NCBI GenBank assembly: GCA_041751955.1
Contig: JBGSIB010000075.1
Coordinates: 50,590 to 114,589 of the forward strand
Source of the DNA: UBA2040 sp041751955
GTDB taxonomy: Bacteria > Bacteroidota > Bacteroidia > Flavobacteriales_D > Crocinitomicaceae
Direction: 5' to 3'
DNA length: 64,000 nucleotides
Shown: piece after piece, positions 23,562-31,568 of the stretch
Numbering within the stretch: the first letter of the stretch is position 1
Layout: each line of letters starts with the position of its first letter
Program-made: the position numbers and the translations under genes
The notes under the pieces: model-generated
Database searches by the model: none
Seen by the model: the letters and a program-made list of their open reading frames with translations, nothing else
Told to the model about the DNA's origin: nothing

Positions 23562-25843
23562 AGACTTTTATAATCGCTCTTTTTCTTATTTGGTGTCAAT
23601 TCAGCATTGGACAACAAGTCGATCAGAATTTAATTCCTTACGTCAAACCTATCATAGGTACGCAGCGCATGGGACACGTATTTCCAGGTGCTACTGCTCC
23701 TTTTGGCTTGGTACAATTGAGTCCGGATACCGACACAATTCCCTATTCTGTTGACGGAAAATACAACCCGGATGTTTATAAATATTGTGCTGGTTATCAG
23801 TATGATGACAGAAGTATTGTTGGGTTCAGTCATACCCATTTTAGCGGGACTGGCCATTCAGATTTAGGCGATTTTTTAATCATGCCGAGTACTGGACCTC
23901 TTCAGATGAATCCAGGTGTAGTGAGCGATACAAAAACGGGATTTCGCTCCGCTTTTTCGCATGACAAAGAAACGGTAGAGGCTGGCTATTACAAAGTCGA
24001 GCTGGAAGATGATGGAATACAAGCAGAATTGACAGCGACAACACGAGTTGGGATGCATCAATACACCTTTCCGAAATCAGATGAAGCACATATTATCCTT
24101 GACCTCATGGCTGGAATTTACAATTATGATGACAAAACTGTCTGGACATTTGTAAGAGTTGTAAACGATACTTTGGTCACTGGATATAAACAGACGAACG
24201 GTTGGGGTAGAACAAGAACCGTTTATTTTGCCATGAGTTTTTCTAAACCCATCAAAAATTATGGCACCAAGAACTATGATGGACAGCAGGTTTATCGCGG
24301 TTTTTGGCGAAAATTTGACCAAAATGACAATTTCCCCGATATAGCTGGAAAGAAAATCAGAATGCATTTTGATTTTGAAACGGAAGCGAATGAAAAAATA
24401 AAAATCAAGTTTGCCTTGTCGCCTGTGAGTCAAAAAAATGCCATTGAAAACATGCAAAGCGAAATTCCGCATTGGGATTTTGAAAAAGTAAAAGCGCAAA
24501 CGCAAGCGGATTGGAACAAGGAATTGAGCAAGGTACAAATCGAGTCAACCTCCGATACGAAAATCAATTTTTACACCGCTATGTACCACGCTTTTATTAG
24601 TCCAACGGTTTATATGGATGTGAATGGCGAATATAAAGGTTTGGATCAGGACATCCATCAAGCGGATACGTTTACAAATTACACCACCTTTTCCCTTTGG
24701 GATACTTATCGAACTTTGCACCCCTTGTTCAATGTGCTGCAACCGAGTCGTAATTCGGATATGGTGCAATCCATGATCGAACATTACAAGCAAAGTAGTT
24801 TGCACATGTTGCCCATTTGGAGTCATTATGCGAACGATAATTGGTGCATGAGCGGTTACCACAGTGTTTCTGTCATTGCAGATGCTATTTTAAAAGGCAC
24901 GTACAGCGGTGACGCCAATCAAGCATTGGATGCATGCGTTGCAACCGCCAAAAAACGAAACTATGAAGGCATAGGCGAATACATGGATAAAGGATACATT
25001 CCTGCCGAAAAGAGCGGAATTTCCGTTTCCAATACTTTGGAATATGCTTATGACGATTGGGTCATTGCACAACTTGCGCTTAAATTGAACAGACAAGACA
25101 TTTACCTAGAATTTATGAAGCGTGCTGATAACTGGAAAAACAATTTCAATGTTAGTTCTGGTTTTATGCAACCCAAATTGGCAGATGGAAGTTTTAAAGC
25201 CAATTTCGATGCGTATAGTACGCACGGTCAAGGATTTATTGAAGGGAATAGTTGGAATTATACCTTTTTCGTTCCGCATAATCCAGCTGAATTGACGAAA
25301 TTAATGGGCGGTCAAAAACAGTTTGCCAAAAAGCTAGACGAACTGTTCAACATGTATTTGTCGGATTCCTTTTTTGAAGAAACCGAAGATATCACCCGAG
25401 ACGGAATTATCGGCGGATACGTTCACGGCAATGAGCCTGCGCATCATGTCGCGTATTTGTACAATTGGACCAAACAACCCTGGAAAACACAAGAAAAAGT
25501 GCGCCAAATATTGACCATGCAATACAAACCAACCCCAGACGGATTGGGCGGAAACGATGATTGCGGACAAATGAGTGCCTGGTACATTTTTAGTTCGCTC
25601 GGTTTTTATCCCGTGTCCCCTGGTTCGACAGAATATTCAATAGGAAGTCCGGCAGTGAATAGCGCCATTCTTCATCTCGAAAACGGAAAAACTTTTGAAA
25701 TTGAGGTGCAAAACCAAGGTCCAGAAAATGTCTACGTGCAAAAAATCCTCTTGAATGGGCAAGTTTTATCGCGTAATTTCATAACGCACCAGGAAATCTT
25801 GAAAGGAGGGAAGATGGTTTATTTTATGGGGGCAAAGCATTAG
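23558..25843 (+). CDS. GH92 alpha-mannosidase (exo-acting, calcium-dependent)
   Basis: 761 aa with a signal peptide (cleavage near FSIGQ, residue ~20). The N-terminal beta domain starts YVKPIIGTQRMGHVFPGATA. The (alpha/alpha)6 domain holds EGNSWNYTFFVPHN (Glu562 onward), GYVHGNEPAHH (Glu626, near the catalytic acid) and GGNDDCGQMSAWYIFSSLGF (Asp667/Asp668, the expected general-base region). These are the GH92 hallmarks; the family removes terminal alpha-mannose from N-glycans or mannans with inversion. Probably periplasmic or outer-membrane associated. No SusCD pair is nearby, so this is not a typical utilisation locus. It overlaps the remnant by 4 bp. Confidence 0.93.
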   Translation: MKTFIIALFLIWCQFSIGQQVDQNLIPYVKPIIGTQRMGHVFPGATAPFGLVQLSPDTDTIPYSVDGKYNPDVYKYCAGYQYDDRSIVGFSHTHFSGTGHSDLGDFLIMPSTGPLQMNPGVVSDTKTGFRSAFSHDKETVEAGYYKVELEDDGIQAELTATTRVGMHQYTFPKSDEAHIILDLMAGIYNYDDKTVWTFVRVVNDTLVTGYKQTNGWGRTRTVYFAMSFSKPIKNYGTKNYDGQQVYRGFWRKFDQNDNFPDIAGKKIRMHFDFETEANEKIKIKFALSPVSQKNAIENMQSEIPHWDFEKVKAQTQADWNKELSKVQIESTSDTKINFYTAMYHAFISPTVYMDVNGEYKGLDQDIHQADTFTNYTTFSLWDTYRTLHPLFNVLQPSRNSDMVQSMIEHYKQSSLHMLPIWSHYANDNWCMSGYHSVSVIADAILKGTYSGDANQALDACVATAKKRNYEGIGEYMDKGYIPAEKSGISVSNTLEYAYDDWVIAQLALKLNRQDIYLEFMKRADNWKNNFNVSSGFMQPKLADGSFKANFDAYSTHGQGFIEGNSWNYTFFVPHNPAELTKLMGGQKQFAKKLDELFNMYLSDSFFEETEDITRDGIIGGYVHGNEPAHHVAYLYNWTKQPWKTQEKVRQILTMQYKPTPDGLGGNDDCGQMSAWYIFSSLGFYPVSPGSTEYSIGSPAVNSAILHLENGKTFEIEVQNQGPENVYVQKILLNGQVLSRNFITHQEILKGGKMVYFMGAKH

Positions 25844-26054
25844 GGTGCGGCGCTTGGTAGGTGGCGTTTTTTAAGTTTCAAACGGTAAGTCACGGAAGAA
25901 TTTGTGGGCTAAATCTTTATTTGTGAAACATATCCGAGCGAACTAGTTATTCTTACACCACTTGGTTTGTAGTATTTGTGGGTCTTAATTCAAATGGACA
26001 TCATTACATAAATTCCACAGTGAATTTTTATCATAAAAAGAATCCACCACCTAT

Positions 26055-26549
26055 TCACCTGAATCGTCTAATCTCTCTCGAATCTGTGAATATTTTAATT
26101 CTTGCTCTTTTAACTAAAGTACTTTCATTCTTTTTAACCAAGGTAACGTTTATAGTTTTAGGTGGATAATCAAAAGGTAACCTCAGAATTGTATCTACCG
26201 TTTCAAATCGAAACATGGTATCTCCTTCCATCTCAGGCCTTAATAAATCATCAACAAGTTTTTTGTAATAGATCACTTTGTTCCTTTCAGTATTCTTAAA
26301 AAGAGTCTCAATCTTATAATAAACCTCTCCAATACTAGTCCCATTTTCGTGCAGTATCATTAGGTCAGAAGTCATATAGATATTTGATTTGATTTTACTG
26401 TCTATTCCAGATGAGAACAATTTTGAAAATCGATCATTATCAATTAAATCATACGAATTAGAAATAATATACTTTTTTCCTTTTTGGGTTTCGCAACCTG
26501 TAATACTTAGCATCAATAACCACACTATAATAATTTTTACTCTTTCCAT
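26055..26549 (-). CDS. Hypothetical lipoprotein
   Basis: 164 aa from the ATG at 26549. The longer frame adds 23 residues before the signal peptide, whereas a strong Shine-Dalgarno (AAAGGAGG) sits 6 bp before the chosen start, unusual for this phylum. A lipobox MLSITGC gives lipidated Cys19. The mature part is polar (SNSYDLIDNDRFSKLF, IGEVYYKIETLFKNTERN) with no motif I recognise. The 210-bp gap to the GH92 gene holds nothing clear. Lower GC than its neighbours and placement in the repeat-bearing block suggest accessory DNA. Function unknown. Confidence 0.65.
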   Translation of the reverse strand: MERVKIIIVWLLMLSITGCETQKGKKYIISNSYDLIDNDRFSKLFSSGIDSKIKSNIYMTSDLMILHENGTSIGEVYYKIETLFKNTERNKVIYYKKLVDDLLRPEMEGDTMFRFETVDTILRLPFDYPPKTINVTLVKKNESTLVKRARIKIFTDSREIRRFR

Positions 26550-26676
26550 TTTATTCCTCCTTTTGGAACTCACGATTGTTTTTTTTCCCAAGTTGGCGCA
26601 GATTTTCAATCCCCACATTTATACATCTTTTTAAATTATTCATTCCGATCTAACAGTTATTTTGATACGTCACCAC

Positions 26677-27108
26677 TCAGCTGAGAGTAAACCTTTTCTC
26701 TTTTATTCCCTTTTCCAAAAGATATAACTTTAGGATTTTCATTTCTTCCAAATCAGCGAAAAATGTTGCTTTCTTTTTTTTATCATCGGACTTGAATTTT
26801 ATTACATAAACATGAGTTGGAAGAAAACCCTCTTTGTTGTAATATATTTGATAGACATTGCAGTATGGAACTTCAATTTTTCGACCGTATAAATAATTGA
26901 CTTCGAATGAATTTTCGTTGAATTTTACATGCCTAATTACTTTTCTCATGTAGAATAAAGTAAATGATATAATAATAATCGTTGACAAAATACCTAGTGG
27001 TTCTAGCTCAATGCTGAAGCCAATTGCAATTGAAAAAATTGCTATCAGAGTCGTAATACCCAAAAAATAAGTATATCTGCTTTCACCGGGAAATTCTTTT
27101 TTAAGCAT
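26677..27108 (-). CDS. Hypothetical small membrane protein (possible PH-like domain)
   Basis: 143 aa. Two membrane helices (about residues 14-30 and 36-53) are followed by a short basic turn and a soluble ~80-residue domain with alternating strands: NSFEVNYLYGRKIEVPYCNV, YQIYYNKEGFLPTHVYVIKF and a helix EEMKILKLYLLEKGIKEK. This layout resembles bacterial PH-domain membrane proteins of unknown function, but the match is by shape only. The start lies 39 bp downstream of repeat copy A. Function unknown. Confidence 0.6.
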   Translation of the reverse strand: MLKKEFPGESRYTYFLGITTLIAIFSIAIGFSIELEPLGILSTIIIISFTLFYMRKVIRHVKFNENSFEVNYLYGRKIEVPYCNVYQIYYNKEGFLPTHVYVIKFKSDDKKKKATFFADLEEMKILKLYLLEKGIKEKRFTLS

Positions 27109-27146
27109 ATTTTATTTTGCAAGTTTTAAATATTCAAATCAAGTCG

Positions 27147-27235
27147 GCGCGGATTTAACTTCATTGCTCCTCCGCGGCGGACACAGTGCCTTTGGCGGTG
27201 CAATCCGTGACTTTGTCACTAAAAATACAAATTCT
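27147..27235 (-). repeat. ~90-bp structured repeat, copy A
   Basis: About 88% identical by eye to 28402-28492. On the minus strand it contains a GTGAC/GTCAC hairpin, then ATTGCACCGCC pairing imperfectly with GGAGGAGCAAT, and ends GAAGTTAAATCCGCGC. It ends 39 bp before the start of the gene at 27108. The last words recur in reduced form (GCGCAGATTTTCAATCC) near 26595 before the third gene. It carries GTTAAAT (27153-27159 complement), matching the GTTRRRY core of integron attC sites. See findings. Confidence 0.8.
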
Positions 27236-27293
27236 ATTTATTATATCTGAGCGAGTTGGGTGCCGACATCATTTAAAGCCTGACCATTATTCC

Positions 27294-27548
27294 CTACCAA
27301 CTTTTCATTAAACCTTCGAATTCAGAAAGTTTATCGTAAACCGAAATAAAATACCACATTAACACTGAAGTACTCCCCATCTTTAAGACAACATTTTCAT
27401 TTTCTAAGAAATAAGTGTAAATGTTAACTTATTCCATAGTCTTTATCTCAACTTAATTTCCGTGAAATTCATCAAACTGTTTTAATCCATTTCCATTTTT
27501 AAATGATTCTGAATACCTCTCAAAGTTATTCCCATACCTACCTATTTC
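27294..27548 (-). pseudogene. Decayed short gene with two in-frame stops
   Basis: The gap 27109-27678 (570 bp) holds repeat copy A and this remnant. One frame stays coding-like for 85 codons, broken by TAA at 27455-27453 and 27431-27429. The pieces read FERYSESFKNGNGLKQFDEF, then VEIKTME, then YTYFLENENVVLKMGSTSVL, MWYFISVYDKLSEFEGLMKS and W with a final TAG. Amino acid usage and the lack of frameshift make chance unlikely. No family recognised. The rest of the gap (27549-27678) shows nothing. Confidence 0.55.
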
Positions 27549-27678
27549 TTAAATCAATCAGTTTTTATTTTACTTGTTTTCAATTATTTAAATTCAAAGA
27601 AAACAAAAAGCACCATTTGAAACATGACCATAAAATGCAAATTGGAGTATGACCCTAACGACAGATAAATTATTCAGT

Positions 27679-28377
27679 TTAATCGGCTTCAAAAATTTCA
27701 AAAATTTTTGCCGAGCTCAAAGGGACTTCCATTAACTTATAAAAATCATCAACGCTTATTGTTTTTCTAATATTTACTTTAGTTGAAGATCCACCACCAG
27801 AAAAGTAACTAGAAATGAATTTTGTGTGAATCCCCTTATTATCAACTTTATCAACATGGCTGTAAAATATCATTTCACCAAAATCAAGAGCTTGATTTTC
27901 AGAACTAAAATACCTATTTTCACAAGAAAGAGATTGTAGCAATTCTATCATAAAATTCAAGTCCACTAGAATAAGCTGGTCTGTTTCTTTTGAGTTTGAA
28001 ACGCGATGTTCGACAAAATGCATTTTACAATTATTGATAATGGTATCGAAACAATAATTGTGTTGGTATAAGTAAGGAAAGTTTTCTGTTTTTCCATTTT
28101 TTATCATTCTCTCTTTTGGAATCACGAAATTTTCTTCAAAATAACTAAAAGAAAATTCAGATTTAAGTTTGGTAGGAGGAAGTTTAATCAGTGGCACAAA
28201 CAATGAGTCAAATTGACGAATTGTATCATTCATTTGACTATGTGATTTTACGTTTATAGACTTATTATCGGTTTCCTCCATTGCTATCCTTTCTTTGATA
28301 AAAACAATGGACTCTGAATTATTGTCGGTACATGACAACAATGTTAATATTAACAGACAAAATTGATTCTTTTTCAT
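27679..28377 (-). CDS. Hypothetical lipoprotein
   Basis: 232 aa. The lipoprotein signal ends LTLLSC (Cys16). The mature part is charged and Ser/Asn-rich, with patches such as FDSLFVPLIKLPPTKLKSEF, CFDTIINNCKMHFVEHRV and IFYSHVDKVDNKGIHTKFIS, and no motif I recognise. The start codon is 25 bp downstream of repeat copy B. Three cysteines in the mature part could form disulfides. Codon use is more AT-rich than the neighbouring core genes. Function unknown. Confidence 0.65.
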   Translation of the reverse strand: MKKNQFCLLILTLLSCTDNNSESIVFIKERIAMEETDNKSINVKSHSQMNDTIRQFDSLFVPLIKLPPTKLKSEFSFSYFEENFVIPKERMIKNGKTENFPYLYQHNYCFDTIINNCKMHFVEHRVSNSKETDQLILVDLNFMIELLQSLSCENRYFSSENQALDFGEMIFYSHVDKVDNKGIHTKFISSYFSGGGSSTKVNIRKTISVDDFYKLMEVPLSSAKIFEIFEAD

Positions 28378-28401
28378 TGTTTTTTTCTTTCATCAAGGTT
28401 C

Positions 28402-28492
28402 GCGCGGATTTAACTTCATTGCTCCTCCGAGGCGGACACAGTGCCTTTGGCGGTGCAAGCCGTGCCTCTGTCTCTAAAATTACAATTTCTAT
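28402..28492 (-). repeat. ~90-bp structured repeat, copy B
   Basis: Partner of 27147-27235; differences are scattered substitutions mostly in the GTGAC hairpin, where copy B has GAGACAGAGGCAC. It lies 25 bp upstream of the start at 28377. The rest of the gap 28493-28848 is AT-rich with a palindromic AAATTTAAAAATTTAAATTT run near 28620-28641 and no reading frame I would call a gene. Confidence 0.8.
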
Positions 28493-28849
28493 AATCTTTT
28501 TAAAATTAGGCATTCTATATTGAGTATTTGATTAACTGAATTCTGCAGCCGATGTTATTCTGTTAACCTTCATTCAGCGCATTGCCCGGGAAAACTGGCC
28601 TTATGCCATGTTAAAATCAAAAATTTAAAAATTTAAATTTTTAGTTGGACTTTGTAATTCAAAGTGGAATAATGAATTTTCTTAAGCAGTTTAAAATCAT
28701 TTTAATTTAGAATTTTTCCATGGCAAACAGGATTGGCTGCACTTTTCCTTTGGGTTCGACATGCAGTGGATGAAATCATTATTTTCTCCTTTGTCGAAAA
28801 TGGATACTTTGTACATTCATCCGCTGAAGTGAACTTCACGTCTGAATGC

Positions 28850-28884
28850 AAAAAAAGCATCCACCCTTTGGGTAAATGCTTTTA
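28850..28884 (-). terminator. Rho-independent terminator of tRNA-Arg
   Basis: On the minus strand AGCATTTACCC pairs with GGGTGGATGCT around AAA, followed by a run of T. It starts 11 bp after the tRNA 3' end. Confidence 0.85.
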
Positions 28885-28890
28885 TCAGAG

Positions 28891-28964
28891 TGACCCCGAC
28901 AGGATTCAAACCTGTAACCCTCAGAGCCGAAATCTGATGCGCTATTCAATTGCGCCACGGAGCC
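28891..28964 (-). tRNA. tRNA-Arg (anticodon TCG) with variant D-loop/T-loop tertiary pair
   Basis: 74 nt, folds fully: acceptor GGCTCCG/CGGGGTC (two G-T pairs), D stem GCGC/GCGC, anticodon stem TCAGA/TCTGA with loop TTTCGGC giving anticodon TCG, T stem ACAGG/CCTGT with loop TTTGAAT. It decodes CGN arginine codons, mainly CGA. The 3' CCA is not encoded. Oddly, position 56 is T rather than C and the D loop (AATTGAATA) has GA rather than GG at 18-19, so the universal G19-C56 pair becomes A19-U56. Transcribed from a promoter at 29084-29091 through two tandem copies of its own 5' end. Confidence 0.93.
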
Positions 28965-29079
28965 ATTTTCGGCGTATGGCGCAATTAAATCTCTTTTAAG
29001 AGATTGCGCCACGGAGCCATTTTCGGCGTATGGCGCAATTAAATCTCTTTTAAGAGGTTGCGCCACGGAGCCATTTTTT
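28950..29079 (-). repeat. 54-bp tandem repeat carrying the 5' end of tRNA-Arg
   Basis: Units at 28950-29003 and 29004-29057 differ at one base; a third copy from 29058 breaks off after ~21 bp. On the minus strand each begins with GGCTCCGTGGCGCAA, the first 15 nt of tRNA-Arg, then CTCTTAAAAGAG, then TTGCGCCA, which is the exact complement of TGGCGCAA. Each unit can thus fold as a nested hairpin, or its TTGCGCCA can pair with the following unit or the tRNA itself. Confidence 0.95.
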
Positions 29080-29083
29080 ACTG

Positions 29084-29091
29084 CAAAAGTA
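29084..29091 (-). promoter_or_regulatory. -7 element of tRNA-Arg
   Basis: Minus-strand TACTTTTG matches TAnnTTTG. Transcription would begin just before the third, partial repeat copy, so all repeat units are in the precursor. Confidence 0.65.
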
Positions 29092-29200
29092 AGGTTTTAG
29101 ACCCAATTGATGCGCGAACGGCAAACTTTTTCGACCTTTATAGCGATATTAAAAATAAATTCACCGTTTTGGCGTTATTTTCGCACAATCAATTCTATCC

Positions 29201-31567
29201 ATGCAAGCATATCGAATGGCTTTTTCAAAACAAATACTGAATTTCGGACTTTTATTTTTAACTCTTTTTATTGTTGGACTTTCTTTTGGTCAATCAACAA
29301 TGGGTGGTTGGACCTTGCATGTTCCAGCCCGAGAAGCTTCATCTGTGGTTGCGCATGGCGACATAATTTATACTGCTTTCGATAACGGTGTTTTGGAATA
29401 CGACAGAAACGCAAAGGAAAAATCTTTAATCACTTCCACCAACGGATTGTCGGATGTTAGCATCAGCACTTTGGGCTATGAGCCGAATTCTGGAACGGTT
29501 GTGATTGGCTATAAAAATGGAAACGTAGATTTATTAAAAGACAATTCTATTTTCAATTTGCCAGCTATTAAATTGGCTCAAATTCAAGGGATTAAAGAGA
29601 TTCAAAAAATTAAAAGTTATCAAGGGAAAATATATTTGGCAACAGGATTTGGCGTTGTTATTGTAGATCCAGCAAAACAGGAAGTTCGCGATACGTATTA
29701 TCCAACGGAAAATAAAGAGGTAATTTATGACTTGGAATTTTCCGGAGATACAGTATTTGTATTGACCGATAATCGAATGTTGTGGGCGCTGAAAAATAAC
29801 CCAGGATTGGGTGATTTCAACCAATGGACAGTTGATTCTCGGGTTCCACTCAATACGAACAACGAATACCGTGGTTTGCAGAATATAAACGCTGAATTGA
29901 TTCTGCAAAAAAATGACCCAGTAAATGCATTTGATACAATTTTCAAAGTAGCTAACACGGGGTTAATTCCAATAGATATAGGCGGATTCAATCTTGAAAT
30001 TAGCTCTATAAGTAGACATAATAATCAGCTCGCAGTCAATGTAACTGGTGGTATTTTTGTTATGGAAAGCGATTATTCAGGGATTTCATACAGTAGAAAC
30101 AGCTATAGTTTAGGTGAATTTCCTGTTGTAAAAAACAGTATTCGTTTGGATGATCGCGTCTTTATTGCAGATAGATTCGCTGGATTGGTTGAGCTGAATT
30201 TATCTGAAGGCAGTTTTGAGAAAATTAGTTTTCAAGGACCGCCTAGCAATAATTTTTATGGTTTAGATTGGGAAGCTGGAAAGCTTATTTGCACTGGTGG
30301 TGGATTAAGTGGTACTTTTTTCACCTTTAATAATTCTGGTTTCTATTTATTGAATAATCAGGAATGGAGTCTATACGCTAAGGAAACTGTTGCGCCATGG
30401 GATACTTTGCCCGTTTTCGATTTGATTTCAGCTAGCATCAACCCAAAGAATCCGAATGAGTTTGCATTTGGAACTTATTCAGGGGTCCCGGTTGGGGTAA
30501 TCAGCCAGGACAAGTTGACAGTAGAGATGTATTCGTCAACGAATTCTCCGCTAGAAAATACGGTTTTGGGAAATGGTTGGAGTTATGCTTCGGATGTTCA
30601 ATACGATGAAAAGGGTAATTTGTGGGTTGTTAATTCCTATTGTAATAATACCTTGAAAGTTCTTAAAACGAATAAAGAATGGGTTTCTATTGATATGGGG
30701 GCTTCTTCAAAAAATGGTTTTTCTGGAAAAATGGCTATTGATTACAACGACAACGTTTGGTTTGCTGTTGAAGGAAAAGGTATGTTTGGATTGAACTACG
30801 GTGGAACATTGGATAATTTGGCTGATGACAAGAAAAAACAGTTTCAAAAAGGAGAAGGTTCAGGTAATCTTCCGTCTAATTCGGTGCGGGCAATAGCGGT
30901 TGATTTTGACAATGAAATTTGGATTGGAACAGATGCAGGTTTTGCTATTATTTATAATTCTGAAAGTGTTTTTGATGCCGGACCAGGAGAATTTGATGCA
31001 CAAAGAATTAAACTTGATTTTGAAGGAAATGTCGAGTATTTGTTAGGAGGAACGGTCATAAATGATATTGAGGTAGATGGCGGAAATCGGAAGTGGATTG
31101 GGACTGAAGGAACGGGAATTTTCTTAATGTCACCGGACGGTTTGACCATTTTGGCCAACTATACCAAAGAAAATTCACCTTTGATTTCCAATATAATTTT
31201 GGATATGGAAATCGATCATAATACAGGAGAAGTCTACTGTGTGACGGACATTGGATTGATTTCCTTCAGAACGGACGCGACTTACGAAGATCCAGATTAT
31301 GAGGATGTAAAAGTATTTCCAAATCCAGCTACTCCAGACTTTGGTGGAGTAATTACAATTCAAGGCATTCGCTACAACTCTGATGTTAAGATTACGGATA
31401 TGGGCGGAAATTTGGTGTATCAAACTACTTCAAACGGAGGAACTGCCATCTGGAATGGTAAAAATTTGGATGGCACGAAAGTCGCTTCTGGAGTCTATTT
31501 AATTTGGACAGCTGCCAACGAAGGCAAAGGAAGAAAAGTAGGTAAAGTGGTCATCATCAACGAATGA
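29201..31567 (+). CDS. PorZ-like type IX secretion beta-propeller protein with C-terminal sorting domain
   Basis: 788 aa. A signal peptide ends near LSFGQ (residue ~31, or ~26 if Met6 is the start). Residues ~35-700 are repeated propeller blades such as GDIIYTAFDNGVLEYDR, GTVVIGYKNGNVDLL, GNLWVVNSY, DNVWFAVEGKGMFGL, NEIWIGTDAGFAII and NRKWIGTEGTGIFL, the 'W-x-G-T-x-x-G' two-component-regulator propeller type. The C-terminal ~85 residues (VFPNPATPDF...YNSDVKITDMGGNLVYQT...SGVYLIW) form a T9SS type A sorting fold. This arrangement is that of PorZ, which presents anionic LPS to the sortase PorU. recO follows after 1 bp. Confidence 0.7.
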   Translation: MQAYRMAFSKQILNFGLLFLTLFIVGLSFGQSTMGGWTLHVPAREASSVVAHGDIIYTAFDNGVLEYDRNAKEKSLITSTNGLSDVSISTLGYEPNSGTVVIGYKNGNVDLLKDNSIFNLPAIKLAQIQGIKEIQKIKSYQGKIYLATGFGVVIVDPAKQEVRDTYYPTENKEVIYDLEFSGDTVFVLTDNRMLWALKNNPGLGDFNQWTVDSRVPLNTNNEYRGLQNINAELILQKNDPVNAFDTIFKVANTGLIPIDIGGFNLEISSISRHNNQLAVNVTGGIFVMESDYSGISYSRNSYSLGEFPVVKNSIRLDDRVFIADRFAGLVELNLSEGSFEKISFQGPPSNNFYGLDWEAGKLICTGGGLSGTFFTFNNSGFYLLNNQEWSLYAKETVAPWDTLPVFDLISASINPKNPNEFAFGTYSGVPVGVISQDKLTVEMYSSTNSPLENTVLGNGWSYASDVQYDEKGNLWVVNSYCNNTLKVLKTNKEWVSIDMGASSKNGFSGKMAIDYNDNVWFAVEGKGMFGLNYGGTLDNLADDKKKQFQKGEGSGNLPSNSVRAIAVDFDNEIWIGTDAGFAIIYNSESVFDAGPGEFDAQRIKLDFEGNVEYLLGGTVINDIEVDGGNRKWIGTEGTGIFLMSPDGLTILANYTKENSPLISNIILDMEIDHNTGEVYCVTDIGLISFRTDATYEDPDYEDVKVFPNPATPDFGGVITIQGIRYNSDVKITDMGGNLVYQTTSNGGTAIWNGKNLDGTKVASGVYLIWTAANEGKGRKVGKVVIINE

Positions 31568-31568
31568 C

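Noticed and set aside
23876..24862. Four antisense ORFs within the GH92 gene
   Set aside because: GH92 motifs run through the whole region in the sense frame.
26648..26654. GTTAGAT core as a further attC site between two unknown genes
   Set aside because: Only 22 bp separate it from the end of the upstream gene, too short for an attC fold; likely chance.
28319..28513. 64-codon minus-strand ORF crossing repeat copy B
   Set aside because: Starts in non-coding DNA, reads through the repeat and overlaps the lipoprotein gene in another frame; it is a translation of the repeat.
28733..28999. 88-codon plus-strand ORF across the tRNA region
   Set aside because: It runs antisense through the tRNA-Arg gene and its 5' repeats; the protein has no pattern beyond the translated tRNA.
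28950..29079. CRISPR array
   Set aside because: The 54-bp units follow each other without spacers and contain tRNA sequence; no cas genes are near.
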